Source: JANXQG01 sp963775975 (GTDB taxonomy: Bacteria > Planctomycetota > Planctomycetia > Pirellulales > Thermoguttaceae). From it: 64,000 bases of DNA. The stretch spans positions 372,001 to 436,000 of the forward strand of contig CAVZKX010000003.1 of NCBI GenBank assembly GCA_963775975.1, given 5' to 3'. This document shows, piece by piece, positions 42,531 to 52,800 of the stretch. The translations under genes and the position numbers were made by a program. How positions within the stretch are numbered: position 1 is the stretch's first letter; each line of letters starts with the position of its first letter. The notes beneath the pieces were generated by a model. It was not told where the DNA came from. It saw only the letters and a program-made list of their open reading frames with translations, and searched no databases.

Positions 42531-44411
42531 TCAAGTCAAGTCCTCCAGCCGGGCGAAAAGCGATGCCAGCGGTTGCTCGTAGTTCCGCCACCTTGCCACG
42601 GATGTCTTATAAATCGGCTGGCGGACCTGGACCGAGCTGGCCGTAGTTACGGGTCGCTTGGCCAAATGAAAGTCGAGACAACCCGGCTCCCAGGGAAGAC
42701 CGCAAAATGCAATAAGCCGCCGGGCGACTCCCTCCAAGTCGTCCACGGTCTGCTTGTAATCTATTTCCAAGAGCGGCGCCGGCAGGACCTTCCGCCAGTG
42801 CTCCATCAGCCGAAGATATTGGCGAAAATGTGCCGCGATATGATCCTGATCGTTCGCCCAGCGGATCTCTTGGAAATGCGTCGTCCAGCAGGAAACGGCC
42901 ACGTCGCGCAAATCCCGACGGCAATGGATGAATCGTGCCCGCGGTAAGAGAACCGCCAACGGCCCTAAGAAGAGGTAATTCTCCGGCAGCTTGTCGACAA
43001 CCCGCAACGCCGTGCCCCCCAGTGCACGGAGTCGTTCCAAGTGCCGCTCGGCAATACTTCGAAAAAGCTGCCGGTCCGCGCCGCGGATTCCCGCGAGAAG
43101 ATCTCCGCTGGGCGGGGTCAATGCGGCTAGCGTTGCCGGGACCAATCTGATCTCGCCCGCGGCGAAGACCTGTGAGTGAGCGGCCAGGATTTGTTCGACG
43201 AGTGTCGTGCCCGACCGCGGCAGCCCGACAACGAAGACCGGCGTCTCTGCATCCGCGCCCCAGCCACGGCGCTGGGCGAAGAATTCGGGCGTCGAGAGCT
43301 CGATCATGCCCGTCACAAACTGCTGGTGTTCCAGCGGGTCGTATTCGCGGCCGCGCTTCGTCGATAGGGCGAGCTGCAAGGCGTTGGCCGGCCCGAGGTG
43401 CGCGGCCGCCGCGGCATATTCGCCCCGCGCGTCGAGCACGTGGGCCACACCGTACTCTAACAGCATCCGTTGCCAGTCGGCCAGAGCGCCGTCGGCGAGC
43501 AAGCGGAGCTGCGCCGCAAGGTCATCGTCCGGCAGCTCTCCGCACAACAACTCGGCGAGGTGGAAATGGGCCGAGGCGCTGTCGCGATCGTGCCCGAGCG
43601 CGGTGCGGAAGGACTCCGCCGCCGCGCGGAAGTCGCCCACCTGCACCAAGGCGGTGCCCAGGTTGATGTGCGCCTTGACAAAATCCGGACGGAGCGCAAT
43701 GGCGCGGCGATAGCAGGCGATCGCCTCGTCGAACTCGCCGCGGTCCTTCAGCGCGTTGCCCAGGTTGTTGTGGGCCTCGGCGAGCGCCGGATTCAGGGCC
43801 ACGGCGCGGCGGCAGCAGGCGGCGGCTTCGTCGAGCGCGCCAAGTTCGCGCAGCGCGTTGCCCAGGTTGTTGTGCGCTTCGGCGAAATCGGGCTTCAGCG
43901 CGATGGCGCGGCGGCAAGAAGCGGCCGCTTCGAGGAAGTTCTCCCGGTCCAGATAGGCGACGCTGAGGTTGAAGTGGACCTCGGCGAAATCGGGCCGCAG
44001 CTCCGCGGTCCGCCGCCAGCACGCCTCAGCCTCGTCAAACCGGCCGAGGCCGCGGAGAACGTTGCCCAAGTTGCTGTGGGCCTCGGCGTAGTCCGGCGCC
44101 AGCGCGACGGCGCGGCGGTACGCGGCGACGGCTTCCTCCGGCTTCTCCTGGTCCCGCTGCGCGTTCGCCAGGTTATAGTGCAGCCGCGCGAAGTCCGGTT
44201 GCAATTGGATCGCCCGGCGAAAGCAGGCCACTGCTTCGTCCAATTGGCCTTGTTCCCGCAGCACGTTGCCGAGGTTGTTGAGCGCCTGCGTGTTGCTGGG
44301 TTCGAGCGCGATGGTCCGACGCCAACATTCGGCCGCTTCGGCAAGCTTGCCCTGGTCCTTGAAGACGAGTCCCTGGTTATAGTGCGCTGCTGCTTCGGAG
44401 AAAAATGCCAT
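42531..44411 (-). CDS. TPR-repeat sulfotransferase
   Basis: This 626-residue protein has about nine tetratricopeptide repeats (pattern A..NLGN.LRE.G..DEA...RRA..L.PDFA) over residues 1-310, then a sulfotransferase domain. The PAPS 5'-phosphosulfate loop is PVFVVGLPRSGTTLVEQILA and the 3'-phosphate region is FIHCRRDLRDVAVSCW; the end (VYKTSVARWRNYEQPLASLF) matches this class. Such enzymes transfer sulfate from PAPS to peptides or sugars; the TPR part probably recruits substrate. I chose the ATG at 44411 because the 30 codons above it have no TPR pattern. It is a paralog of the next gene. Confidence 0.93.
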   Translation of the reverse strand: MAFFSEAAAHYNQGLVFKDQGKLAEAAECWRRTIALEPSNTQALNNLGNVLREQGQLDEAVACFRRAIQLQPDFARLHYNLANAQRDQEKPEEAVAAYRRAVALAPDYAEAHSNLGNVLRGLGRFDEAEACWRRTAELRPDFAEVHFNLSVAYLDRENFLEAAASCRRAIALKPDFAEAHNNLGNALRELGALDEAAACCRRAVALNPALAEAHNNLGNALKDRGEFDEAIACYRRAIALRPDFVKAHINLGTALVQVGDFRAAAESFRTALGHDRDSASAHFHLAELLCGELPDDDLAAQLRLLADGALADWQRMLLEYGVAHVLDARGEYAAAAAHLGPANALQLALSTKRGREYDPLEHQQFVTGMIELSTPEFFAQRRGWGADAETPVFVVGLPRSGTTLVEQILAAHSQVFAAGEIRLVPATLAALTPPSGDLLAGIRGADRQLFRSIAERHLERLRALGGTALRVVDKLPENYLFLGPLAVLLPRARFIHCRRDLRDVAVSCWTTHFQEIRWANDQDHIAAHFRQYLRLMEHWRKVLPAPLLEIDYKQTVDDLEGVARRLIAFCGLPWEPGCLDFHLAKRPVTTASSVQVRQPIYKTSVARWRNYEQPLASLFARLEDLT

Positions 44412-44440
44412 GCACTCAATATAACGAGAACGAGCGCAAG

Positions 44441-45373
44441 CTACGCCATCTCCTCCAGCCGGGCGAAGAGCGGCGCGAGGTAGGGCTCGTAGTTTCGCCA
44501 ACGCTCAACTGACGTTTTGTAGACCGGTCGGCGGACTTGCGCGGCGCTGGCCGTGGCGACTGGCCGCTTCGAATGATGAAACTCCAGGCAGCGGGGTTCC
44601 CACGACAGCCCGCAGAAGTCGATGAGCCGCCGCGCCACGCCCTCAAGGTCGGCCACGGTTTCCTCGTAATCGACGTCCAGGATCGGCACGGGCAAGACAC
44701 GCCGCCAATGGTCCATGATCTGCCGGTAGACGCGGAAGCGGGAGGCGATGTCGTCCTGGTCGTTTGCCCAGCGGACTTCCTCGAACGGCGTCATCCAGCA
44801 GGAGACGGCAACGTCGCGGAGGTCGCGGCGACAGTGGATGAACTTTGCCCGCGGCAGAAGCGCCGCCAACATGCCCAGGTGCAGGTAATTGTCCGGCATC
44901 TTGTCGACAATGCGGTCGGCGGCGGGGGCGAGCGACCGCAGCTTTTCGAGGTGCCGCTCGGCGGCGCGGGCGGCGGTCTGGCGGTCCATCCGGCTCATGC
45001 TTTCGACCGCGTCGGAACCATCGGCGCCGAACTCGGCCAGCGTATCGCCGGCGATCTTGACTTCGCCCGCGCCGAAGACCCGGGGGTGGCTGGCGAGGAT
45101 CTGCTCGACGAGGGTGGTTCCGGAGCGCGGCAGGCCGACGATAAAGACCGGCAGCTCGCTTTCGTTGCCAAAACCGCGGACGCGCTGGAAGAATTCGGGC
45201 GTGCAGGCCGCGATCAGTCGCGCGGTGAGCGACTCGTAACTGTCCGACCGGTAGGGCTGGCCGCGATTGATAAAGTCGGCGCGTTGCAGGGCATTGGCCT
45301 GGGCGGTATGCTCGGCGGCGGCGGCATAATCGCCGCGCGCGTCGCGGACGCTGGCCAGGCCATAGTGCAACAA
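44441..45373 (-). CDS. TPR-sulfotransferase, C-terminal sulfotransferase part
   Basis: The reading resumes at LLHYGLASVRDARGDYAAAA and contains the sulfotransferase core: PVFIVGLPRSGTTLVEQILA, FIHCRRDLRDVAVSCWMTPF, RRLIDFCGLSWEPRCLEFHH, ending VYKTSVERWRNYEPYLAPLF. The TPR half (44643-46823) turns to nonsense at VLVALWPGQ exactly where this begins, and the paralog at 42531-44411 shows WQRMLLEYGVAHVLDARGEY there, so this is one gene with an extra or missing base near 45,380. Confidence 0.9.
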   Translation of the reverse strand: MLHYGLASVRDARGDYAAAAEHTAQANALQRADFINRGQPYRSDSYESLTARLIAACTPEFFQRVRGFGNESELPVFIVGLPRSGTTLVEQILASHPRVFGAGEVKIAGDTLAEFGADGSDAVESMSRMDRQTAARAAERHLEKLRSLAPAADRIVDKMPDNYLHLGMLAALLPRAKFIHCRRDLRDVAVSCWMTPFEEVRWANDQDDIASRFRVYRQIMDHWRRVLPVPILDVDYEETVADLEGVARRLIDFCGLSWEPRCLEFHHSKRPVATASAAQVRRPVYKTSVERWRNYEPYLAPLFARLEEMA

Positions 45374-46823
45374 GTACGCGCTGAAGATTGGTGAGATCGG
45401 TCTCCGCCAGCAGCCGCTCCTGGGCAGCTATTTCTTCCTCGCTGAGCTTTCCGCGGAGGAGCTGCGCCAGCTTGGATTGGGAAAAAGGAGTGCGCGGATT
45501 GTGACGCAGTGCGGCGCGATACGCCTCTTCCGCTTCGCTCAGGTTACCCTGCTCCTCGAACAGCGCGCCCAGCGTGCCGAAACACTCGACAAAGTTCGGC
45601 CGGAGTTCCAGGGCGCGGCGAAGGGATGGCAAAGCCTCATCGAGATTGCCCTGGTCCTTCAAAACATTGCCGAGGAAGAAGTGCGAGTCGGCGTTGTCCC
45701 GCCGCAGTTCGACCGCGCGGCGGCATTCCGCCAGGGCCTCAAACGATTTGCCCTGCTTCTGCAAGCAGTGTCCCAGGCTCGCCAGGACGTTGACGTTATC
45801 GGGCTCAAGCTCGAGCGCCCGCCGGTAGCACATCGCGGCGTCGTCGAACTTGCCCTGCTCCTTCAAGAGGTTGCCTAAGTCGAGGTGCGCCTCGGCGCGG
45901 CGGCGATTTAGTTCCACGGCGCGGCAGAGGTGGCCGAGGGCTTCGTCGAATTCCCCCTGCTCCCTTAGCGCGTTTCCGAGTCCGGCGTGCGCCGCGGCGG
46001 AATCGGGATTGAGCTCCACGGCGCGGCGGCAGCTCGCGGCCGCCTCCGCGAACTTGCCTTGCTCGCGGAGGGCGTTGCCGAGGTTCGCGTGGGCCTCGGA
46101 AAAATCGGGCTTCAGCTCCAGCGCGCGGCGCCAGCAGGCAAGAGCTTCCTCGCGTTTGCCTTGCTTCTTGTAGGCCACGCCCAGATTGCCGTGGGCTTCG
46201 GCATAGTCGGGCTTCAGCTCCAGGGCCCGCCGCAGGCTGACGACTGCTTCGTCGAGCTTGCCTTGCTCGTTCAGCGTGTTGCCGAGGTTGGCATGGGCGG
46301 CGGCGTGGTTTGGCTTAAGATCCACTGCCCGGCGATAACTGGCGACGGCCTCGTCGAACCTTTGTTGCTCTCGCAACACGTTGGCCAGGTTGTAATGGGC
46401 GTCGGAATAGTCGGGCTTGAGTTCCACTGCGTGGCGGTAGCAGTTGGCCGCCTCGTCGAGCTTGCCCTGTTCCTTCAGGACGTTGCCGAGGTTGCTGTCG
46501 GCGCCAGCGAATTGCGGCATCAGCTCCAGCGCGCGACGAAAGCAGGCGACGGCCTCCGGAAACCGCTCCAGGGCCTGGTAGGCCTCGCCCAGGTTGTTAT
46601 GGAAGAAAGCGGCGTCGCCGCGAATCCGGATCGCGCGGCCGATAAAGTCGACTGCCGTCTCATGACGGCCGACTTGATGCGCGATCACGCCCAGGAGATG
46701 GAGCGCGTCGGGCTGATTCGGTTCGGCCCGGAGAATGTTCTGATAAATTTCCGCGGCGGTTTCCAGCCGACCGTTTTGGTGGTGTTCAACTGCCTGCGCT
46801 AACGCCTCGGGAACGGATGCCAT
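44643..46823 (-). CDS. TPR-sulfotransferase, N-terminal TPR part (frameshifted)
   Basis: The protein starts MASVPEALAQAVEHHQNGRL and has about thirteen tetratricopeptide repeats up to residue 480, followed by a linker SKLAQLLRGKLSEEEIAAQE. From VALWPGQRPRRARR on, the frame is Arg-rich nonsense. The true protein continues in the frame 44441-45373, giving a product of about 794 residues similar to, but with more TPR units than, the neighbouring gene. The tandem pair probably arose by duplication followed by repeat expansion. Confidence 0.9.
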   Translation of the reverse strand: MASVPEALAQAVEHHQNGRLETAAEIYQNILRAEPNQPDALHLLGVIAHQVGRHETAVDFIGRAIRIRGDAAFFHNNLGEAYQALERFPEAVACFRRALELMPQFAGADSNLGNVLKEQGKLDEAANCYRHAVELKPDYSDAHYNLANVLREQQRFDEAVASYRRAVDLKPNHAAAHANLGNTLNEQGKLDEAVVSLRRALELKPDYAEAHGNLGVAYKKQGKREEALACWRRALELKPDFSEAHANLGNALREQGKFAEAAASCRRAVELNPDSAAAHAGLGNALREQGEFDEALGHLCRAVELNRRRAEAHLDLGNLLKEQGKFDDAAMCYRRALELEPDNVNVLASLGHCLQKQGKSFEALAECRRAVELRRDNADSHFFLGNVLKDQGNLDEALPSLRRALELRPNFVECFGTLGALFEEQGNLSEAEEAYRAALRHNPRTPFSQSKLAQLLRGKLSEEEIAAQERLLAETDLTNLQRVLVALWPGQRPRRARRLCRRRRAYRPGQCPATRRLYQSRPALPVGQLRVAHRATDRGLHARILPARPRFWQRKRAAGLYRRPAALRNHPRRADPRQPPPGLRRGRSQDRRRYAGRVRRRWFRRGRKHEPDGPPDRRPRRRAAPRKAAVARPRRRPHCRQDAGQLPAPGHVGGASAAGKVHPLSPRPPRRCRLLLDDAVRGSPLGKRPGRHRLPLPRLPADHGPLAACLARADPGRRLRGNRGRP

Positions 46824-46852
46824 TCAATCAATTGCAGAGCCGCGCCGCGGGG

Positions 46853-49800
46853 TTAAAGCCGGACCATTACCGCGTCGACGGCGGCCGCGTTCAAGCTGGT
46901 CCGCACCGCCCAGCTCGGGGAGCTGGCCTGGTTGCTCGCCGTGGGAGTCGCGGCGGCTACGGCTAGCTTCGCGCCGGCCGCGGCCGTCACAGTCAGCCTG
47001 GCGGCGCTGGTCGTCACCAAGCCATTGCTGTTCGTGAAGACGGCTCGGAAATAGTAGCCGTTTTGCGTCGAGACCACGGTCAACGTGTATGTCGTCGCGG
47101 TCGCGCCGGGGATGTTGGTCCATGTCGTGCCATTAAAGCTTGCCTGCCACTGTACGGTCGGCGCGGGCGTGCCGGCAGCGGCCGCGGTAAAGCTCACGCT
47201 CTGACCGACGACGGCCGTCTGGCTTGCCGGATTCGTCGTCACGACCGGCACGATCGGCAGCGCGGAAATGCTCAGTGTAGCGGGCGACGTCAACACGGAG
47301 CCGGCCGCGTTGGTGTATTGTACGCGGTACTTGTAGCCCGACATCGCCGCGGTGGCCGTGAAGCTGTAGCTCGTCGAGGTCGCGCCGGCGATGTTCGTCC
47401 AGGTGCTGCCGCCATTGGTGCTCAATTGCCACTGCGTCGAGGTCGCGCCGGTCGAAGAGGACGTGAAGTTGACCGTCGCACCGGCCGTAACCGTCTGACT
47501 GACGGGATTGGCGGTAATCGTTGGAAGCGGGGAACTTGTTACGGTGGTTGTCAGCGTGGCAGGCGAGGTCGCCGCCGTGCCAAACGGGCTGCTGAAGACG
47601 GCGCGATATTGGTAACCGGAGATCGCAGCGGTTGCAGTAACCGTGTAGCTCGTCGTTGTTGCGCCGGCGATATTGGTCCAGGTCATGGCATGATCGGAGC
47701 TGACCTGCCACTGCACGGTCGGCGCGGGCGTGCCGGTGGCCGAAGTCGTGAAGGTCACCGACGTGTTGGCGGCCGCCGACTTGCTTTGCGGATTGGACGT
47801 GATGGTGATGGGAAGACCGACGGTCAGCGTGGCGGCCGAGGTCGTCGCCGAGCCGGACGCATTAGTGAACAGCACGCGGTACTGGTAGCCCGACATCGTC
47901 GCGGCGGCCGTGAAGCTGTAACTCGCCGACGTCGCGCCGGTGATGTTCGCCCAGGTGCTGCCGCCGCTGTTGCTCAATTGCCACTGCGTCGACGTTGCGC
48001 CGGTGGCGGAGGCCGTGAAGCTTACCGTCGTGCCGGCAACCACCGACTTGCTCATGGGGTTGGCGGTGATGATCGGCGCCGCGGAAATCGTCAGCGTGGC
48101 GGGTGACGTTGCCGCCGTTCCGAACAGACTGGTGAAGACGCCCCGGTACTCGTAACCGGAATTCGCAGCGGTCACAGTCACGGCGTAGCTCGTCGTTGTC
48201 GCGCCGGTGATATTGGTCCAGGTCGCGGCGTGGTCGGAGCTGACCTGCCACTGCACGGTCGGCGCGGGACTGCCGATGGCCGAGGTTGTGAGTGTCACGG
48301 AGGTGCCGGCGGCGACGGCCGCGCTTTGCGGGTTGGACGTGATCGTGATGGGAATGCCGACGGTCAGCGTGGCGGCCGACGTCGTCGCCGAGCCGGACGT
48401 GTTGGTGAACACCGCGCGGTACTGGTAGCCGGACATCGTCACGGCGGAAGTGAGACTGTATGTGGCCGCCGTCGCGCCGGTGATATTGGTCCAAGTACTG
48501 CCGCCGTTGATGCTCAACTGCCACTGCGTGGTTGAAGCGCCGTTGGCGGCCGAAGTGAAGCTGACCGTCGTGCCGGCGACGACCGCCTGACTCACGGGAT
48601 TGGTCGTCACGACGGGCTGGACAACGACCGTCAGCTTGCCGGCGGCGGTAGTTGCCGTGCCCTGGGAGTTCGTGAATACGGCACGATACTGGTTGCCGCT
48701 GGCCGCGGTGGTCACAGTGAAGGCATAGGTCGTTGAGGTCGCGCCGCCGATGTTGTTCCAAGTGCTGCCGTCGGTGCTGACCTGCCATTGGGCGGTCGGC
48801 GCGGGCGTGCCGCTGGCGGCGGCCGTAAAGCTGGCCGTGCCGCCGGCGGTGGCCGTCTGGGCAGCCGGATTCGTCGTCACGACCGGAGCGCTGAGGACAC
48901 TCAATGTCGCGGCGGTCGTGTTGGCCGTCAAGCTGGCGGCGTCCGTAAATACGGCGCGGTACTGATTGCTCGACATCGCGGCGGTCGCGGTGACGGTGTA
49001 GGTGGTCGAGGTCGCGCCGGAGATGTTGGTCCAGGTCGTGCCATTGGTGCTAAGCTGCCACTGCACGGTGAGCGTCGTCGCATCAGTGGCGGCGGCCGTG
49101 AAGGACGCCTGTGCGCCCGCGTTGACCGACTGGCTGACCGGATTGGCCGTCACGATGGGCGGCGAGTTAACCGTCAGCGTGGCGGCGGTGGTCGTGGCCG
49201 TGCCTATCGAGCTGGTAAAGATGGCATGGTACTGGTACGCCGTCATCGCGGCGGTTGCCGTAAAGCTGTAGGTCGTGGAAGTTGCGCCGGCGATGTTGGT
49301 CCATGTCGAGCCGTCGGTGCTAAGCTGCCACTGCACCGTCGGCACGGGAGTGCCGCTGGCGGCGGCGGTGAAGCTCACCGTCGTGCCGGCGACCGCGGTC
49401 TTGCTGACCGGATTGGTCGTCACTATAGGCGCGGCACTCACGGTCAGCGTGGCGGCGGTCGTCAACGTCGAGCCGTAAGTATTTATGAACTGGGCGCGGT
49501 ACAGGTTGCCCGAAATCGCCGCGGTTGTCGTCACGTTGTACGTGGCAGCGGTCGCGCCGCTGATGTTGGTGTATGACGTGCCGTTGTTGCTGCTTACCTG
49601 CCACTGGACAGACGTTGCGCCGGTTGCGGCGGCGGTGAAGCTGGCCACGGCGCCGGGGGCGACCGAGCGGTTTGTCGGGTTCGTAGTCACGACCGGAGCG
49701 GCGTTTACAGAGAGCGTCGCCGCCGTCGTTGTGGCCGTTCCCTGGCTATTGGTAAACACGGCGCGGTACTGCGTGCCCGATGCCGCGGTGGTCGCAGCGA

Positions 49801-52800
49801 ACGAATAACTGGCCGAGGTCGCGCCGGCAACAGCGCTCCACGTCGTCCCGTCCGTGCTGGACTGCCATTGGACGATCGGCGTGGGCGTGCCGGAAGCGGC
49901 GGCCGTGAAGCTGACCGTCGCGCCGGAGGCAACCGAGTGGCTGGAGGGGTTGGTCGTCACGGTCGGCGCGGCCGGCGCGGCGGAAACCGTCAGCGTGGCC
50001 GCGGTCGTCAAGGAGAACAGGCCGCGCGAATTGGTGAACATGGCCTGATACTTGTAGCCCGACATCGCGGTCGTGGCAGTGAACGTGTAGCTGGTCGAGG
50101 TCGCGCCGGCAAGGTTCGACCACGTGGTGCCGTTGGTGCTCACTTGCCACTGCACGGTCGGGGCGGGCGTGCCCGCTGCGGCAGCCGTGAACGTAACCTG
50201 CGAACCGGCGGTGGCGGACTGGCTGACAGGGTTCGTCGTTATCGCCGGCGGAGCGTAGACCGTCAACGTCGCCGGATTGGATACCGAAGTGCCGAGCGAG
50301 TTGCTGAACTTCGCGCGGTACATGTGGCCGGCCGTGCTGGTCGAAGCCGTGATGTGATACGTTGTGGAATTCGCGCCGCTGATGTTGGTCCAAGTGACCC
50401 CGTCGGTGCTCGTCTGCCACTGCACAGTTGGCACGGGCGTGCCGCTGGCGGTGGCCGTGAATGCGACCGAGGTGCCCGTGTTGACCGCCTGGCTGATGGG
50501 ATTGCCCATCACGGAGGGCGCGGTGTACAGCAACAGCGTGGCCGGGGCGGTGGCCACCGTGCCGCCGACGTTGCTGAACACAGCGCGATACGAGTAGCCC
50601 GACATCGCCGCGGTCGGAGTAAAGGTATACGTCGACTTGGTCGCGCCGGCGATGTTGGTCCAGATGACGCCGCCAGCGCTGACTTGCCATTGCATAGTCG
50701 GTTTGGGCGTGCCGCCGGCCGTTGCGGTGAATGTGACGCTTTGCCCGAGCGTGTAGGACTGGCTGACGGGCGCGAGGATGACGGTCGGCGCGGCGTAAGT
50801 AATGGAGGCCGTGCCGGTTGCTTGTCCGATCGTGGCGTTGCTGCTGGCAGCGCTAAGGTTGAGAGAGAAGTTGGTGTTGGCGACTCCTCCTCCGGCAAGT
50901 CCGGCCACATTGACAGGAACCGTCGCCGACATCTGATTAGGAGCGAAGGTGATCGTGCCGGATGTGGCGGTGTAGTTGGACCCGGCAGAGGCCGTGCCAT
51001 TGCTCGTCGAGTAGTGGACGGTGACTGCCTTGGTCGTCGGCTGGGAGAGTGTTACCGTAAACGAGGCTTGGGCCGCGCCGGCGCCGATGGCCACGGTCGT
51101 GTTCGCGGCCGAAATCTTCGGCGTGTTGGGCACCAATACGCTGGGCGGCGTGTTGGGTGGATCGACGTCCCGGTCGTAGATGGCCGTGGCGTTGGCATTG
51201 CCGGCGGTAGCTAGAACGGTGGCCGGGGCCGGCCCTACCCAGGCGACAAGGGCGTCGTTCTCGAAGTCGTTGAAACCGATCGCCGGAGCGACCTGGTTGC
51301 CCAAAGTCGTGGCATCCACCCGGAATTCACCCGAGTTGGTCCCGGCGAGGCCTTTCCCAGAGGCGCTGGAATAGTAAATGTTCATGTAGATGCCGTAATC
51401 CAGCACACCCGATATGCCATTGTTGGCGTTGTCCTGGCCGTAGGTCGTCCAGGCGATGGCGATATCGCCTTCGGGATCGACTCCCACGACGGGCATAAAC
51501 TGCCAACCGGCGCCGGTCTGGCTCTGCGGCGGGTTGACCATGATCGTCGACGCGGTGTTCAACGCGCCGGTGGAATTCGCCGTGCCATTGGGGCCGAACT
51601 GCTGGGCGAAGACCGAGAAGGTCCCGCTGACGAAGTCGGCCCAGGTCACAACGAAGCCTGCCGGAGTTGTGATGCTGGACGGAATCATGGCGACCGATGG
51701 ACCCGTAGGATGGAGCCCGAAGATCGTGCCCGCATTGAAGCTGCCGCGGGCGTTGGGCACTTGATTGAGGAGCTTCACGCCGCTGGAAGTCCAAGTCGTG
51801 GGAAGCACCGTTGCGGCGTGGCTTGCCGCGGTGAAATAGTCGCCGTACACGCCCCAGGTAGAGCTGTTCTGGAAGTCGCCTTCCCAAGTAACCACGAAAT
51901 CGTCGCGGGCGTCCATCGCCACGCTGGGCAGCGTATTGGCGGTAGTGGAGGAAGGCGTCACCTGGAATTCGTTGCCGAGCGGCACGTCGCCTTGGTCGTA
52001 TTCCCGCGCGAAGATCGCCGAATTGAAGCTGTTTGAATTGCTCAGCCCCTGGTAATTCGGCGCGCTGGTCCAAACGACGACGAATGTGCCGTCGGGCGAC
52101 ATGGCCACGGAAGGCTGGTTCTGCACGCCAGCGGTCTGCACTCCCGAGACAAACTGGCTGACGAGGAACTGCGAGGTAAGCGCCTGGCCATTGGCGTTGT
52201 AGGCCCGTCCGTAAATGTCGGTAATATCGCTCAACGTGGAACCGGTCGCCCGGCCGGCCCAGACGACAACGAAGTCTCCGGCGGCATCCATGGCCACCTT
52301 GGGCGTGGCCCACGAGGTCGATGGGGATGTATTCACGACGAATTGGCCGCCGATCTGCACGCCGGAGGACTTATACATCTGGCCGATGATGTTGGCCTGT
52401 CCGTTGATCAGGCTGGACCAGACGACCACATAGTTGCCGTTCAGCGCCGTGCCGGCGGAGTCGTTGGTCGAGGAGACCGAAGGATCAAACTGCTCACCGC
52501 CGACATAGGGCGTGGCGTTGATCGGCGTGTCCTGTTGCTGCGTGCCCGGCGGGATTGGCTCGGTGCCCGGATTGGTCGAGCTGCTAATGGTGACCGTGCT
52601 CAGGAACGGCACGGAGGTAGGCTGGTTGTAGCCGGTGAGGTTCAAGGGTGTGCCGTAAATGTTGCACAACCCCGTCTGTCCGCCCGTCGTGGCGTGCTCG
52701 GCGGCCAGCAGCTTCAAAGTGTACGTGCCGTTGGGCAGCGCCCCGGTGGTCGTGGAAGTGTCGTTGATCGTGAGTACGACTTCCCACTTGTTGTCGGGAA

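Noticed and set aside
47063..51214. Long plus-strand frames opposite the Ig-repeat region
   Set aside because: They are antisense shadows of the repeated Ig modules.
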